From the NCBI GenBank assembly GCA_950097015.1, contig CATNEN010000034.1, positions 758,501-822,500 on the forward strand: a stretch of 64,000 nucleotides of DNA. The letters are read 5' to 3'. Source of the stretch: Macrostomum hystrix. Taxonomy: Eukaryota; Platyhelminthes; Macrostomidae. The position numbers and the translations under genes were made by a program. The notes below the pieces were generated by a model, which worked only from the letters and a program-made list of their open reading frames with translations, was not told the DNA's origin and made no database searches. Positions 47,506-59,446 of this stretch are shown piece by piece (the stretch's first letter is position 1; each line of letters begins with the position of its first letter).

Positions 47506-49734
47506 TAGGCCTATGGCACAGCTGACATTATCAGCATAAAAATAATCAATTGAGTTGGAGCAAGGACATCTATATATAGCATCCATAATTAAATGAAATC
47601 TTGTCTATTTTTATTTAACAAATAAAACTATAGTTATGCCACTAAATTTTCCTAATTGGTAAAGTTGGGGATTAAAGAAGAAAATGAGTATCCTAAAGTA
47701 AAATAATATTAAATAGTAGTTTACTAAGATCAATAATGGTTTTCTTTCTAGTTCGAACTTTTCTACTAAATAGAACATTGAGCATTTCAAACTAGGTACC
47801 CTAGTAGCTATGTTATAGTACCATATTTTCTACCATAGAGAAAACGATTAGCAAAGTTACCAAGTAACTAATAAATACGTGAAGCATGCAGAATGGTGAC
47901 AAAATTGATACCGTATCAGATCGTCATTTATTTAACTCATAGCTAAGCTAAACTATAGATTTTTCGGAGAAAATGCTTTGGTTAACTTTAACTATGTTTT
48001 GTGTAATGATTTAAACTAATTCGCACGAAAGCGCGTGTGCATTTTTATTTCAGAAACATAGACAATTTTAAACGACAAAGTAGTTATAGTAAAACTAGCG
48101 CTTCTTTTAAGCGCACTTAATATACAAGCGTACATGAAAAATAAACGCTTTTAGTATACGTGGATGCATGCATATGATGCATCCATTTTCAGCAGATAGT
48201 GGTGAACTCAAGGGCAGAATTTTACCATATTTAAAAAATGATAAAAATGAAGTAGATCGAGCTAGTGGATAAGAACTTCATTGTAATGGACAACCCTGGC
48301 CTTGTATATGAAATATTTATGTTTTTGTCAGTAAAATTGCAGGTATTCTGTGGGGAAACTTGCGTTAGCTTGTGGTCTGTTTACAAAGATTTTAGCAGTT
48401 TATTCTAAGTGTCTTTAGCAGTCTTTTCTAAATGATAGTGCTTGCTAAGTCGACCTGAATGATTTTTTAATTCAGCTAAACGATTACTCAGCTAGTATGT
48501 TGTGTACACCACTAGGACCACTTAGGACCACTAGGGGTCGACCTAGGATTAGGTCGACTCCGAATAGTCCTAGGTCAACAGCTCTAATTAAGTTTATATA
48601 ATTACTCAACCGAACAATCAGACTTAATCGCTAAAAAGGTGATGTACAATTAAGAATTCTTTAAGAAAGAAGAATGTACATGAACACGATGTCATTTTGT
48701 AGAATTAGGAATTGAAGAAGATCGATTGCGGAACCTGGATCAGCTACTGAGGTCATGTGACCCTGGCTACTTCCCAGAGTGGGAGAGAGAGAAGCCAGAA
48801 GCCGCTCCCTTGGGATCGCATTGACTGATAAGCTCCTCTCTCTTTTTGGTCCTTTCTCCAGTCGCGTCTATTCTAGAATCCCGTCTCGCCCTCGCCATCT
48901 AGTTTCTTCGCCTAATTCAGATACTGGCTCTCCTGAAGCCACAAGAGAGAGCGGACTAAAAGGCAGTTGCTGGGGGAATGGGGTTTATCGAGTTCGCGTA
49001 GCGCCACACGATCACTCTCTCCTTCTTCCCATCTGGTGCCAAACACAACAGCCTCTCCCGCCTGTCCTTAAACTAGACCGCCTCCCCGCGCCGGAGCTGT
49101 ACGCTTGTCCCCAACCCTACTCTCCCTCTCTTTCCTGTCCCCACTCGCTTTTGCTGTTACACATGCAAATTGCATATAGAGAGAGGGAGAGAAATCATTG
49201 GGTGCGGCACGAAACTTTCCCAACCCTTCCTTGCCACTCGCTGTACCCTCGCCGGTCCCGCTGCCCGTCTCCACTCCGTTTCTCCCCCGGCGCTCCAGGC
49301 AATCAGCTGAGGGCTTGGGTGGCCCGGACGCACACTCGCCCCTCTCCGCGTCTTCCTCGTCCTCCTCCCCTCTCGCCGCACTACTCCCCATGCCAACCCC
49401 TACTTTACTCCTCAAATAAACTTTGCTCGAGTCCCTCCCAAAAGTAGTCCGCTTCCCAAAATCAATACGAGACGTGTCGCCAGGCGCGCTTTGTCGATTG
49501 CCTCTTTCAAAAAGGGCTTTGGCCACCCAGCCTGTTCCGACAAGTTGTAGGTGGGTGAAGGGGCAGTAACAGACATAACAGAGATCGCATTTGAACACAG
49601 CCAGCCAGCTAGCCATCCGGTAAGTTGCTGCGCTTCTTTAAGTCAGTTAAACCTGAAAAAATCAATATGAGTTAATGAGTACCGACTCACAGATCTAGAT
49701 CAATGTGGATCTGGATGGCACTGCCGCATCTGGA
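47506..49734. other. Intergenic/upstream region of the LRR-Ig gene
   Basis: Positions 47506-48780 are AT-rich with no gene. Positions 48537-48558 form a perfect 9-bp inverted repeat (gtcgaccta, 4-bp loop, taggtcgac). Positions 48780-49640 are GC- and pyrimidine-rich with opposed open frames (48779-49447 plus, 49068-49616 minus). These are rich in Pro/Ser/Arg and lack any domain, which suits a promoter or 5' UTR better than a gene. Confidence 0.45.
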
Positions 49735-49930
49735 TGAAGCCTACTAGATCTAGAAGAAGCGTCCTAGATCCAGAAGAAGCGTCCTAGATCTAGAAGAAGC
49801 GTCTTAGATCCAGAAGAAGCGTCCTAGATCTAGAAGAAGCGTCCTAGATCTAGAAGAAGCGTCCTAGATCTAGAAGAAGCCTTATATCTAGATCAGGATT
49901 AATCCTGCAGGATCCAAAGGAAGCGTCCTA
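49735..49930. repeat. 20-bp minisatellite
   Basis: About nine units of agaagcgtcctagatctaga and variants (gatccag). Each contains the palindrome AGATCT or TCTAGA. It lies about 200 bp before the LRR-Ig start codon, so possibly in its promoter or 5' UTR. Confidence 0.92.
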
Positions 49931-50139
49931 GATCTCTAGAGAATTGCTGCTAGATCTTCTAGACTAGACGAATTCAGCTATATTTTCTATGCATCCAGAA
50001 CTAGACCTTGAGGAATCGTGCTTCACGTGGAAGAATAAGTGGAATGACTTTTTAATTCAGGCATTAATACAGAAAATATTTCAAAGTGAAAATGAACAGT
50101 CAATGAAAATATTTTCAGCAAGGCTCAAAATCTCTTCAA

Positions 50140-53100
50140 ATGCCGCTGCTGTCTTCGTTGATTTTCCTGCTGGCGTCGTGCCACGCTACCGTCGCCCTGC
50201 CACCGCCGCTGACGACCTCAACGCAGCCGCCTTGTCCAAATGCTACCCGCTGTCGCTGCGACTCAGGCGGCGTCGCCATCGTCTGCTCGAACCTCTCCGC
50301 AGCCGACTGGAGCCTCCTGGCCTCCGCCCGGCTGCCAACCTGGTCCAGCCTGACGGTCAGCTTGGCTCCTTCGATAAACCCCTACAGCCTAGCCGACCTC
50401 GGACCCGCCTGGCGCCGCGGCCAGCTTCGCAGGCTCCGCCTGACCGGCCGTTCGGCAGTCGACCTTGTCGAACTGCTCAGCCGCCGCAGTCAGGCCTGGC
50501 CGGGCCTGGCCCAGCTCGACCTGTCCGGTTCGGCCAGCCGACAGAACCAGCCGCTCCCACTCTCCTCTTTGTCTGCCGCATTTCCCGACCTCGTCCAGCT
50601 CAACATCTCCGCCTGTGGCCTGACAGGCCTCTCCATCGAGCCATTCGCTGCCAATCTAGCCAGACTCCGCAAACTCGATCTGTCAAACAATCCCCTGACT
50701 GTTGACCTCGATGACCTGCTAGAGCGTCTGGCTAATGTCACGACTGGCGGCGTCGGGTTAAACGAGCTGCGACTCTCGGCAAGCGGCCGGCTCGCGACCC
50801 GCGGACTGGTCAAGCACCGCAGCCTGCGCTTCGTTGAGTTCGCCGACTCGCCTAACCTTATCGGCGTCGAATACGAGTTCGTCCACTCGCTCAGCCGCCT
50901 GCCGAGCCTTAAAATTCTGCGCTTCGTCCGCTGCCCCCGCCTCACTCACTTCGAATGGAGCCCAGAACTGCGGCGACTCGGCTCTGTCGGCATCGTCGAT
51001 GGCGGCGCCGGCGCCTGGAACTGCAGCGACTGCGGCGTGGCCTGGCTTGGCAGCGGCATCGGCCACTCGGCCGCCTGCGCCGAACCAAAACGACTCCAGG
51101 GTCGCAGCCTGAGCAGCCTGAACTTTACGGCCGAGCGACTGGGCTGCCGGCCGCCCAGCTTTCTGAACTTCTCCAGCCGCGCTAGCTACGGCATCGGCGA
51201 CTCCGCCCGCCTGCTGTGCCGCGTGGCCGCAGAGCCGCACGCCCACGTGACCTGGGTGACCGGGAGCGGAGGCAACGTCACCTTCAGGCCGCCTCTGAGG
51301 GCCAGGTTGGTTTTGATTGCTAGCCCTCTGTCCTTCAGTTTCATTGCTCAGTCCTTCAGTTTCATTGCTCAGTCCTTCAGTTTCATTGCTCAGTCCTTCA
51401 GTTTCATCGTTCAGTCCTTCAGTTTCATCGTTCAGTCCTTCAGTTTCATCGTTCAGTCCTTCAGTTTCATCGTTCAGTCCTTCAGTTTCATCGTTCAGTC
51501 CTTCAGTTTCATCGTTCAGTCCTTCAGTTTCATCGTCCCTGTGTTTATGTCTATATTTTTTCCTTTGGTGTGAAAGTTCTTGATGGAACTAAAGTATACA
51601 GAATTAGCAAAAGTGCAGCCACAAATGGACTCTCCATTAGCTAGGCCGCACCTCATTAACGATTGTGATTCAGCTGGGCGCACATCCCCTCTGTATCTCT
51701 CAAAAGCAATAGCATTTTCCCATCGTCGCTCTGGGCCCGCTGATGCTGACAAATCGATGCGACACCTTCCCAATACCCCTGCCCGCCTTTGACAATCTCC
51801 ATTCCGCTATAACCTAAACCATATTCGACTTCTATTTATAGCAATTTCCTTTGTAACATTTTAGCAATTCCACGCGCGCTCTGCTCAAATTACAGGAATT
51901 AAACACTTGACACTTCAGTTTATCAGAGTTCAGCACTACAGTACTTCAGTACTTCATTTTATCAGAGTTCAATTCAGTCCTTTAGTTTATCAGAGTTCAG
52001 CACTACAGTCCTTCAGTTTATCAGAGTTCAGCACTACAGTCCTTCAGTTTATCAGAGTTCAGCACTACAGTCCTTCAGTTTATCAGAGTTCAGCACTACA
52101 GTCCTTCAGTTTATCAGAGTTCAGCACTACAGTCCTTCAGTTTATCAGAGTTCAGCACTACAGTCCTTCAGTTTATCAGAGTTCAGCACTACAGTCCTTC
52201 AGTTTATCAGAGTTCAGCACTACAGTCCTTCAGTTTATCAGAGTTCAGCACTACAGTCCTTCAGTTTATCAGAGTTCAGCACTACAGTCCTTCAGTTTAT
52301 CAGAGTTCAGCACTACAGTCCTTCAGTTTATCAGAGTTCAGCACTACAGTCCTTCAGTTTATCAGAGTTCAGCACTACAGTCCTTCAGTTTATCAGAGTT
52401 CAGCACTACAGTCCTTCAGTTTATCAGAGTTCAGCACTACAGTCCTTCAGTTTATCAGAGTTCAGCACTACAGTACTTCAGTTTATCAGAGTTCAGCACT
52501 ACAGTACTTCAGTTTATCAGAGTTCAGCACTACAGTCCTTCAGTTTATCAGAGTTCAGCACTACAGTCCTTCAGTTTATCAGAGTTCAGCACTACAGTAC
52601 TTCAGTTTATCAGAGTTCAGCACCACAGTACTTCAGTTTATCAGAGTTCAGCACTACAGTACTTCAGTTTATCAGAGTTCAGCACTACAGTACTTCAGTT
52701 TATCAGAGTTCAGCACTACAGTACTTCAGTACTTCATTTTATCAGAGTTCAATTCTACAGTCCTTTAGTTTATCAGAGTTCAGCACTACAGTCCTTCAGT
52801 TTATCAGAGTTCAGCACTACAGTCCTTCAGTACTTCATTTTTTCAGAGTTCAATTCTACAGTCCTTTAGTTTATCAGAGTTCAGCACTACAGTACTTCAG
52901 TACTTCATTTTATCAGAGTTCAATTCTACAGTCCTTTAGTTTATCAGAGTTCAGCACTACAGTACTTCAGTACTTCATTTTATCAGAGTTCAATTCTACA
53001 GTCCTTTAGTTTTCAGAGTTCAGCACTACAGTCCTTCAGTTTATCAGAGTTCAGCACTACAGTACTTCAGTACTTCATTTTATCAGAGTTCAATTCAGTC

Positions 53101-56100
53101 CTTTAGTTTATCAGAGTTCAGCACTACAGTCCTTCAGTTTATCAGAGTTTAGCACTACAGTCCTTCAGTTTATCAGAGTTCAGCACTACAGTCCTTCAGT
53201 TTATCAGAGTTCAGCACTACAGTCCTTCAGTTTATGAGAATTTTCTCCGAGTCCTTCAGTTTATCAGCATTTTTCTGAGGTCTGGAGGCCTTTTTCGGCG
53301 AAAAACGGAACTCTTTGAGATGGATCTGGGAAGAGATTTGGGTGTGGCCAAATTCCTAGAAATTTATCGATCTCATCTCCTTAACTGGCTATCCTCTGAG
53401 CCATTCCCTTGAGTTGGGGATGCACCAATCATTCTTTCCCTGCGATTTGCCTGCTCAAACGAGAGTTGATTTCCATCTTCCACTCACTCGCATTTGAGAC
53501 CTCAGCTCTCGGGCTGGTTACTCGTAAAAGTACCCGCTGTCGGAGAGATATTTACTGGAAAGGACTGAAGTGAGTATAGGAAGTGAAAGTGGAACTAACA
53601 CTTTCTATTCCTACTCGCAATCAATAATTGTTATTCTTCGGCTCAAATCGATGAATAAATTAAGGAAATGATAAAGTGTCTGTTTCCTGAATTTGTATTT
53701 CAGGTAAATAGCACCTCTAGGTCCTTGCTTTTATAGTTAGGAAGCCGTTGAGCTTATTTCGGCTGTTGCACCAAATACATTCAAGGACAAAAACTGAATT
53801 AAATACAATACATTGTCTAATCACGATTATCTACTCTCTAGTTTACATTGTCTAATCTCGATTATCTTCTCTCTAGTCTACGTTGTCTAATCTCGATAAT
53901 CTACTATCTAGTTTACATTGTCTAATCACGATTATCTACTCTCTAGTTTACATTGTCTAATCTCGATTATCTTCTCTCTAGTCTACGTTGTCTAATCTCG
54001 ATAATCTACTCTCTAGTCTACATTGTCTAATCTCGATAATCAACTCTCTAGTCTACATTGTCTAATCTCGATAATCTACTATCTAGTCTACATTGTCTAA
54101 TCTCGATTATCTTCTCTCTAGTCTACATTGTCTAATCTCGATAATCTACTATCTAGTTTACATTGTCTAATCTCGATTATCTACTCTCTAGTTTACATTG
54201 TCTAATCTCGATTATCTTCTCTCTAGTCTACATTGTCTAATCTCGATAATCTACTATCTAGTTTACATTGTCTAATCTCGATTATCTACTCTCTAGTTTA
54301 CATTGTCTAATCTCGATTATCTTCTCTCTAGTCTACGTTGTCTAATCTCGATAATCTACTCTCTAGTCTACATTGTCTAATCTCGATAATCAACTCTCTA
54401 GTCTACATTGTCTAATCTCGATAATCTACTATCTAGTCTACATTGTCTAATCTCGATAATCAACTCTCTAGTCTACATTGTCTAATCTCGATAATCAACT
54501 CTCTAGTCTACATTGTCTAATCTCGATTATCTACTCTCTAGTTTACATTGTCTAATCTCGATTATCTTCTCTCTAGTCTACGTTGTCTAATCTCGATAAT
54601 CTACTCTCTAGTCTACATTGTCTAATCTCGATAATCAACTCTCTAGTCTACATTGTCTAATCTCGATAATCTACTATCTAGTCTACATTGTCTAATCTCG
54701 ATTATCTTCTCTCTAGTCTACATTGTCTAATCACGATTATCTACTATACAGTCTTCAATCTCTAATCTCCACTATCTAATCCCTTTAAATTTCCTAATCT
54801 CTGTATTAGGTAATCTAGTGCTTACCCTCCAATCGGTTGTTTGGCAACAAGGCTGGGACAGGGATAGCAAAATCATGTTCCTCTATCATCCCGTATCTAT
54901 ATTTTTGCGTGTCAACGCTATAAAATGGGATATTTTTTATAACACACGGCGCTATGAAACAATCCGGGCGGAATCCTGTAAACAGAGCGACGACTGACCC
55001 CCGAGGCCATCGGCCGGTGGAAGGAGACAGCGCGCGATGGCGCTTAATTCTCAGGCTCTCATCCCATTAAACATTTCTCCCCCCCCATGCTCGCTCCTCC
55101 TTTGTTTAATCCCTATGAAGCAGAGGAAGGTCTTCTGGCAATCGATTGCCAGCTCAGATAATCCCAAACCACACAGCCAGCACGCACACACACACACACA
55201 CTCACACACACACACACTCACACACACACTGGTAATCCAATCACATGGTCAGCGCCAACAGAGCAGAGGCAGAGAGGGGAGCAGAACGCTCCCCTGTCCC
55301 ACCCTCTCCTATTACTCCAGCAAAACTGCTTGCCTGCATGCTAAACAAACCGACCCACGATAGCGGCCGCCTCTCCCTCCACCTACTGCACGCCGGTACC
55401 TGCTAGCTGCGACCTGTTTCAACCGCCCTGTACTCCTCCGATCTGCAGTCTGCCCTTATAAGTCCCTTCCTGCTCTCTTCCTGGTGTCTCTCTGGATTCT
55501 TACTGGTGTCTCTCTCTGGTATCTAACTGGTGTCTCTCTCTGGTCTCTAACTGGTGTCTCTCTCTGGTATCTAACTGGTGTCTCTCTCTGGTCTCTAACT
55601 GGTGTCTCTCTCTGGTATCTAACTGGTGTCTCTCTCTGGTCTTTAACTGGTGTCTCTCTCTGGTATCTAACTGGTGTCTCTCTCTGGTCTCTAACTGGTG
55701 TCTCTCTCTGGTCTCTAACTGGTGTCTCTCTCTGGTCTCTAACTGGTGTCTCTCTCTGGTCTCTAACTGGTGTCTCTCTCTGGTCTCTAACTGGTGTCTC
55801 TCTCTGGTCTCTAATTGGTGTCTCTCTCTGGTCTCTAACTGGTGTCTCTCTCTGGTCTCTAACTGGTGTCTCTCTCTCTGGTCTCTAACTGGTGTCTCTC
55901 TCTGGTCTCTAACTGGTGTCTCTCTCTGGTATCTAACTGGTGTCTCTCTCTGGTCTCTAACTGGTGTCTCTCTCTGGCCTCTAACTGGTGTCTCTCTCTG
56001 GTCTCTAACTGGTGTCTCTCTCTGGTATCTAACTGGTGTCTCTCTCTGGTCTCTAACTGGTGTCTCTCTCTGGTATCTAACTGGTGTCTCTCTAGTCTCT

Positions 56101-59100
56101 CTTCCTGGTGTCTCTCTCTGGTCTCTAACTGGTGTCTCTCTCTGGTATCTAACTGGTGTCTCTCTCTGGTATCTAACTGGTGTCTCTCTCTGGTCTCTAA
56201 CTGGTGTCTCTCTCTGGTATCTAACTGGTGTCTCTCTCTGGTATCTAACTGGTGTCTCTCTCTGGTCTCTAACTGGTGTCTCTCTCTGGTATCTAACTGG
56301 TGTCTCTCTCTGGTATCTAACTGGTGTCTCTCTCTGGTATCTAACTGGTGTCTCTCTAGTCTCTATTCCAGGTGTCTCAAAAATAGTTTCCAGCTCAGTC
56401 AACAAGCTGGCAGTGAATATTTTGTTCAAATTTTGTTTACTGATGGATTGTCAAGCCCATCCTAAACCGGCCGTTGACCAATTATGGCGCGCGCTGGCTT
56501 CGTTAAGCTGTCCCGGATTGCAACAGCTGCTCTAGTGTGTGCTTTTGTGGTATCGCATGTGCTGTGTGTGTGAGTTTGTGTGTTTGTAAGTTGCTCAGCT
56601 GTTTCTAGTACTTTAAGCAATACGAAAATATTTTACTCGGCGCCAGAGTTTCTTGAAGTCTTGCGTTGGCGGAAAGTGCACTTGAGATTAGTGTAGCTCA
56701 GAGGAATACTGCTTCGTGAGCAGAACTCAGCAATCGAGAATTTGCCATACTTTCCATTATTTGAGAATAGGCAGCAAAGCGTAAAGACCAAGGTGCAACT
56801 CCCCTGCCTGCCCCGCTGTCGCTTGAGAGTGTGAGGCTGCGGGCAAGGCAATGTCTGCTTCCGCTGCGAGTAAAGGAAGAGGAAAATAATCCCACACTTC
56901 AAGGACACTTAAATTACCTCAAATTTGAACTTGGGAATAGTATTCCCATTCCTAAACCCGCTGAAGTCTCGGTAGAAGGTTCGGGAGCACTTTTATAAGG
57001 AGATATAATTTGCGGCCTGTCAGGGTTGTGTTTTTAATTGGCGGACAAGGAATTATTACTGAGGGGAAAACAGAGCAGATGAGTAAGAAAGGCCATCCGC
57101 CTGACCGCATTTTACACGCCTCCAACCCCTATGTAAAAGTGCAAAGGAGCCAAGCCTGACAGTCGTAAACAAACTTATAGAAAAACAACACGAGAGACCT
57201 GCCAAAATTTATCTTACTTATAAAATTTTTTATCCCGCTTTAAGCATTGAATTTAAGCTACCCCACTCCACACCAACCTCACTTCACACCCACCTCACTT
57301 CACACCCACCTCACTTCACACCCACCTCACTCAATACACACCTCACTCCATACCCACCTCACTCCACACCCGCCTCACTCCACACCCGCCTCAATCCACA
57401 CCCGCCTCACTCCACACCCGCCTCACTCCATACACACCTCACTCCACAACCGCCTCACTCCACACCCGCCTCACTCCACACCCGCATCACTCCACACCCG
57501 CATCACTCCACACCCGCCTCACTCCACACCCGCATCACTCCACATCCACCTAACTCCACCGCAGGTACCACGCGCCAGCTGACACATTCACGAATACATT
57601 CCATGCGGAGCATCAATGGCACTGGAACACGCAGTACGAAGACAATAAAGCAGCCGAAGGTCCTGGCTCGTCGCGGGTTCAGGTACTCCAAGACGGCTCG
57701 TTGTACATTGATTACGTAACCAGGGCGGACGCTGGGCTTTACCGTTGCATCGTGGACAATGGCATCGGACCCGCTGTAGTAAAAGAGGTAAGTGGAATAG
57801 GAAATAAAAAAGAATTTAATTCAAATGATTTGATTGAAGTTAATAGACTGAGAATGCTCGGAGCCAGTTCACTGGAGTACAATTGTAACATACTACCATT
57901 TCCCCACGCCTTACACACAGCTGGTCTTCACTCTTAAGTACGAAGTACTACGCGAGGTGAAAAAGTACGGCATGATGGTTGGCGCATTGTGCGCCGCGTC
58001 GCTGCTCTGCATCGCCGGTGTCATCGGCCTCATTCGTCTGGCCGCTAGGAAATTGTCGGAGAAGGAGCGCAACAAGCAGAAGTCGATCAAAGAGATGCTG
58101 GAGCACCTGGAGGCATACAGGGGCGCCAAGATGGAGCAGCTACGCGAATGCAAGGACTGGTTCAGGACCTACCGGCACAACCAGTTGGACAACTGCAACG
58201 CCAGGGTTGGCAAAGTTAAGGAGGCCTGCATAGGTAACATGGTACTAATGCAGGAGCACTACAACAGGCGCATAGCCAAGATCAAAGATCACTGCGACTG
58301 CCAGATGGAGCGGCTGCGAGAGAGCTACAACAGCCAGATGAGCCGCATCAAGGACTACAAGTCCAACCAGGTCGGCCTGGGCTGCTGCCTGACTCCCTAA
58401 TAGTCCTTCCTGACCCCCTACTAGTCCTTGATTGACCTACAACTGATATTCATTCGACGCATAACGATTGATCCCTTAACAAGTGAAAGTTTATTTTAGG
58501 CCACAAAAATCCTGATTAAATCACTTAAGTAATGCTCAGGCTCAGCTTACTATTCTCTTTCTTTATTGAATGAGTCAAGGTGCCGCGAGTAACGCTAACA
58601 TAGGGAGGACATAATTAACGCCATACATTTTGAGCACTCTTAGCGTGATTTAGAATTCCCAAAGTTGTGAATAATCAACGACCAGCTACAGGAGCTAGAT
58701 AGGACGCCGATCAGTCAGGCAGAAAAATTGAGTACAGCAAGAGCTCCAAGGGAAAATTTATTATTCATTTGACAATGCTAGAGGGCGAGTCTCCAATCTA
58801 CTTTCTCGATGTCCAGTGTCTACTAGTAATGCACTTAAAAACCGTTTTGGAAAAATACCTGACCCATTCATAACCGCGTTTTGCTACTGAAAGTAGCGAG
58901 AAAGTATAGCACTGTCAACATCATTGAAGCGCTCACGCGTGCCCGCAGGTGGAGCGAGTCCGCGACCAGTACAACCAGCAGCTGCTGCGCATCAAAGAGT
59001 ACGCGGCCACGCAGCTGGAGCGACTCCGTGAGCAGTACAAGGCCCAGCAGGCCTACCTGCTGAAGGTGCTCGACTCCGTATCCATCGACAACTGCATGTC

Positions 59101-59446
59101 CGGCGCCGCCGCCGAGGAGCAGCTATTGAACTTCCGGCTAGACGTCACCCCGGACGTCAGCGACTCCGAAGACGCGCCGGTGCATGCCAACCTCACCACC
59201 CTCGCTTTTGCCGGCGACGAAGATGTCGAAGATTTTGTCACGGCCATCGGCGACGACGGCGACTCGCGTCTTGACCTCGGCGACGACGAAGACGACGACT
59301 CCGGGGTCTCCTCGCAGCGTATTGTGGTCGAGGCGGAGGTTCTGCCGCCACCGCCAGACGTCATTGTGTCGATGCCGAGGACCACTCTCAGCATTTCGCT
59401 GCCCGACCTTCAGATCAGGCCTGGCATCGCCGAGGAGGAAGTGTGA
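50140..59446 (+). CDS. LRR-Ig single-pass receptor with cytoplasmic coiled coil
   Basis: Four exons, 50140-51305, 57565-57787, 57921-58370 and 58949-59446, join in frame to 778 aa. A signal peptide lies at 1-19. A Cys-rich cap (CPNATRCRCDSGGVAIVC, about 32-49) is followed by leucine-rich repeats at about 65-285 (LAQLDLSG, LVQLNISACGLTGL, LRKLDLSNNPLT) and a C-terminal cap (WNCSDCGVAWLG ... C, about 293-336). One Ig domain follows (C360, W372; DGSLYIDYVTRADAGLYRC, C450) and is split by the 6.3-kb intron 1. The transmembrane helix is about 481-503. The cytoplasmic part begins with heptad-like repeats (QMERLRESYNSQMSRIKDY, VERVRDQYNQQLLRIKEY, QLERLREQYKAQQ) and ends acidic (EEEV). I remember similar tyrosine/arginine coiled repeats in insect LRR-Ig receptors, but cannot verify this here. 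It is likely a neuronal or epithelial surface recognition or signalling receptor. The coding sequence is strongly GC-rich against AT-rich introns. Confidence 0.92.
51325..51537. repeat. 21-bp minisatellite at start of LRR-Ig intron 1
   Basis: About 10 units of 21 bp, agtccttcagtttcattgct then the agtttcatcgttc form. It begins about 20 bp after the donor. Its reading frame is open, so the exon 1 frame runs through it to 51573. That read-through lacks the rest of the Ig domain and looks artefactual. Confidence 0.95.
51905..53275. repeat. 31-bp minisatellite in LRR-Ig intron 1
   Basis: About 43 units of 31 bp containing agttcagcactacagtcctt and cagtttatcag. Variants have agtactt or a longer acttcattttatcag block. 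The word agtccttcagttt is shared with the preceding 21-bp array. Confidence 0.96.
53276..53789. other. Unique intronic patch
   Basis: Non-repetitive sequence between two arrays of LRR-Ig intron 1. No exon or motif recognised. Confidence 0.5.
53790..54765. repeat. 35-bp minisatellite in LRR-Ig intron 1
   Basis: About 27 units of 35 bp: tacattgtctaatctcgata followed by atctactctctagtc, with attatcttctc, ataatcaactc and atctactatc variants. The same three-unit block recurs at 105-bp spacing near 53812 and 53917, and similar blocks recur later. Variants are therefore arranged in higher-order groups. Confidence 0.95.
54766..55479. other. Unique intronic patch with CA microsatellite
   Basis: A frame at 55037-55363 spans the (CA)n tract at about 55185-55230 and has no domain. 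The patch is moderately GC-rich. An alternative promoter or exon cannot be excluded, but I see no support. Confidence 0.4.
55480..56370. repeat. 24-bp minisatellite in LRR-Ig intron 1
   Basis: About 37 units of 24 bp: ctaactggtgtctctctctg followed by gtct or gtat. Two irregular blocks ending ctagtctct (56092, 56355) mark a duplication of about 260 bp. Frames of 134-309 codons on both strands result from the unit being a multiple of three. Confidence 0.96.
56371..57259. other. Unique intronic stretch
   Basis: Non-repetitive. Short minus-strand frames at 56633-56908 have no domain. No exon recognised. Confidence 0.45.
57260..57560. repeat. 16-bp minisatellite ending at exon 2 acceptor
   Basis: About 19 units of cactccacacccgcct and cacttcacacccacct. 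The last units (catccacctaactccacc) run straight into the gcag acceptor of LRR-Ig exon 2. The array therefore supplies the pyrimidine-rich region before the 3' splice site. Confidence 0.93.
58371..58948 (+). other. 578-bp intron 3 of the LRR-Ig gene
   Basis: The donor is aaccag|gtcggc and the acceptor gcccgcag|gtggag, phase 0, within the cytoplasmic coiled-coil region. No repeat was seen. Confidence 0.85.

Larger units (their letters stand above)
51306..57564 (+). other. 6.3-kb intron 1 of the LRR-Ig gene, filled by five minisatellites
   Basis: The donor is gccag|gttggt (weak) and the acceptor ccaccgcag|gtacca. The intron lies inside the Ig domain, phase 2. Listed arrays take up well over half of it. 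Unique patches at 53280-53790 and 54765-55480 hold no exon I could place in frame. A (CA)n microsatellite with CT interruptions lies at 55185-55230. Confidence 0.85.

Noticed and set aside
48779-49616. Opposed open frames of 222 and 182 codons
   Set aside because: Pro/Ser/Arg-rich translations from a GC- and pyrimidine-rich tract, with no domain or splice chain. It fits a promoter or 5' UTR better.
55484-56465. Open frames of 134-309 codons on both strands
   Set aside because: They follow the 24-bp intronic repeat exactly and stop at its edges. All frames are equally open.
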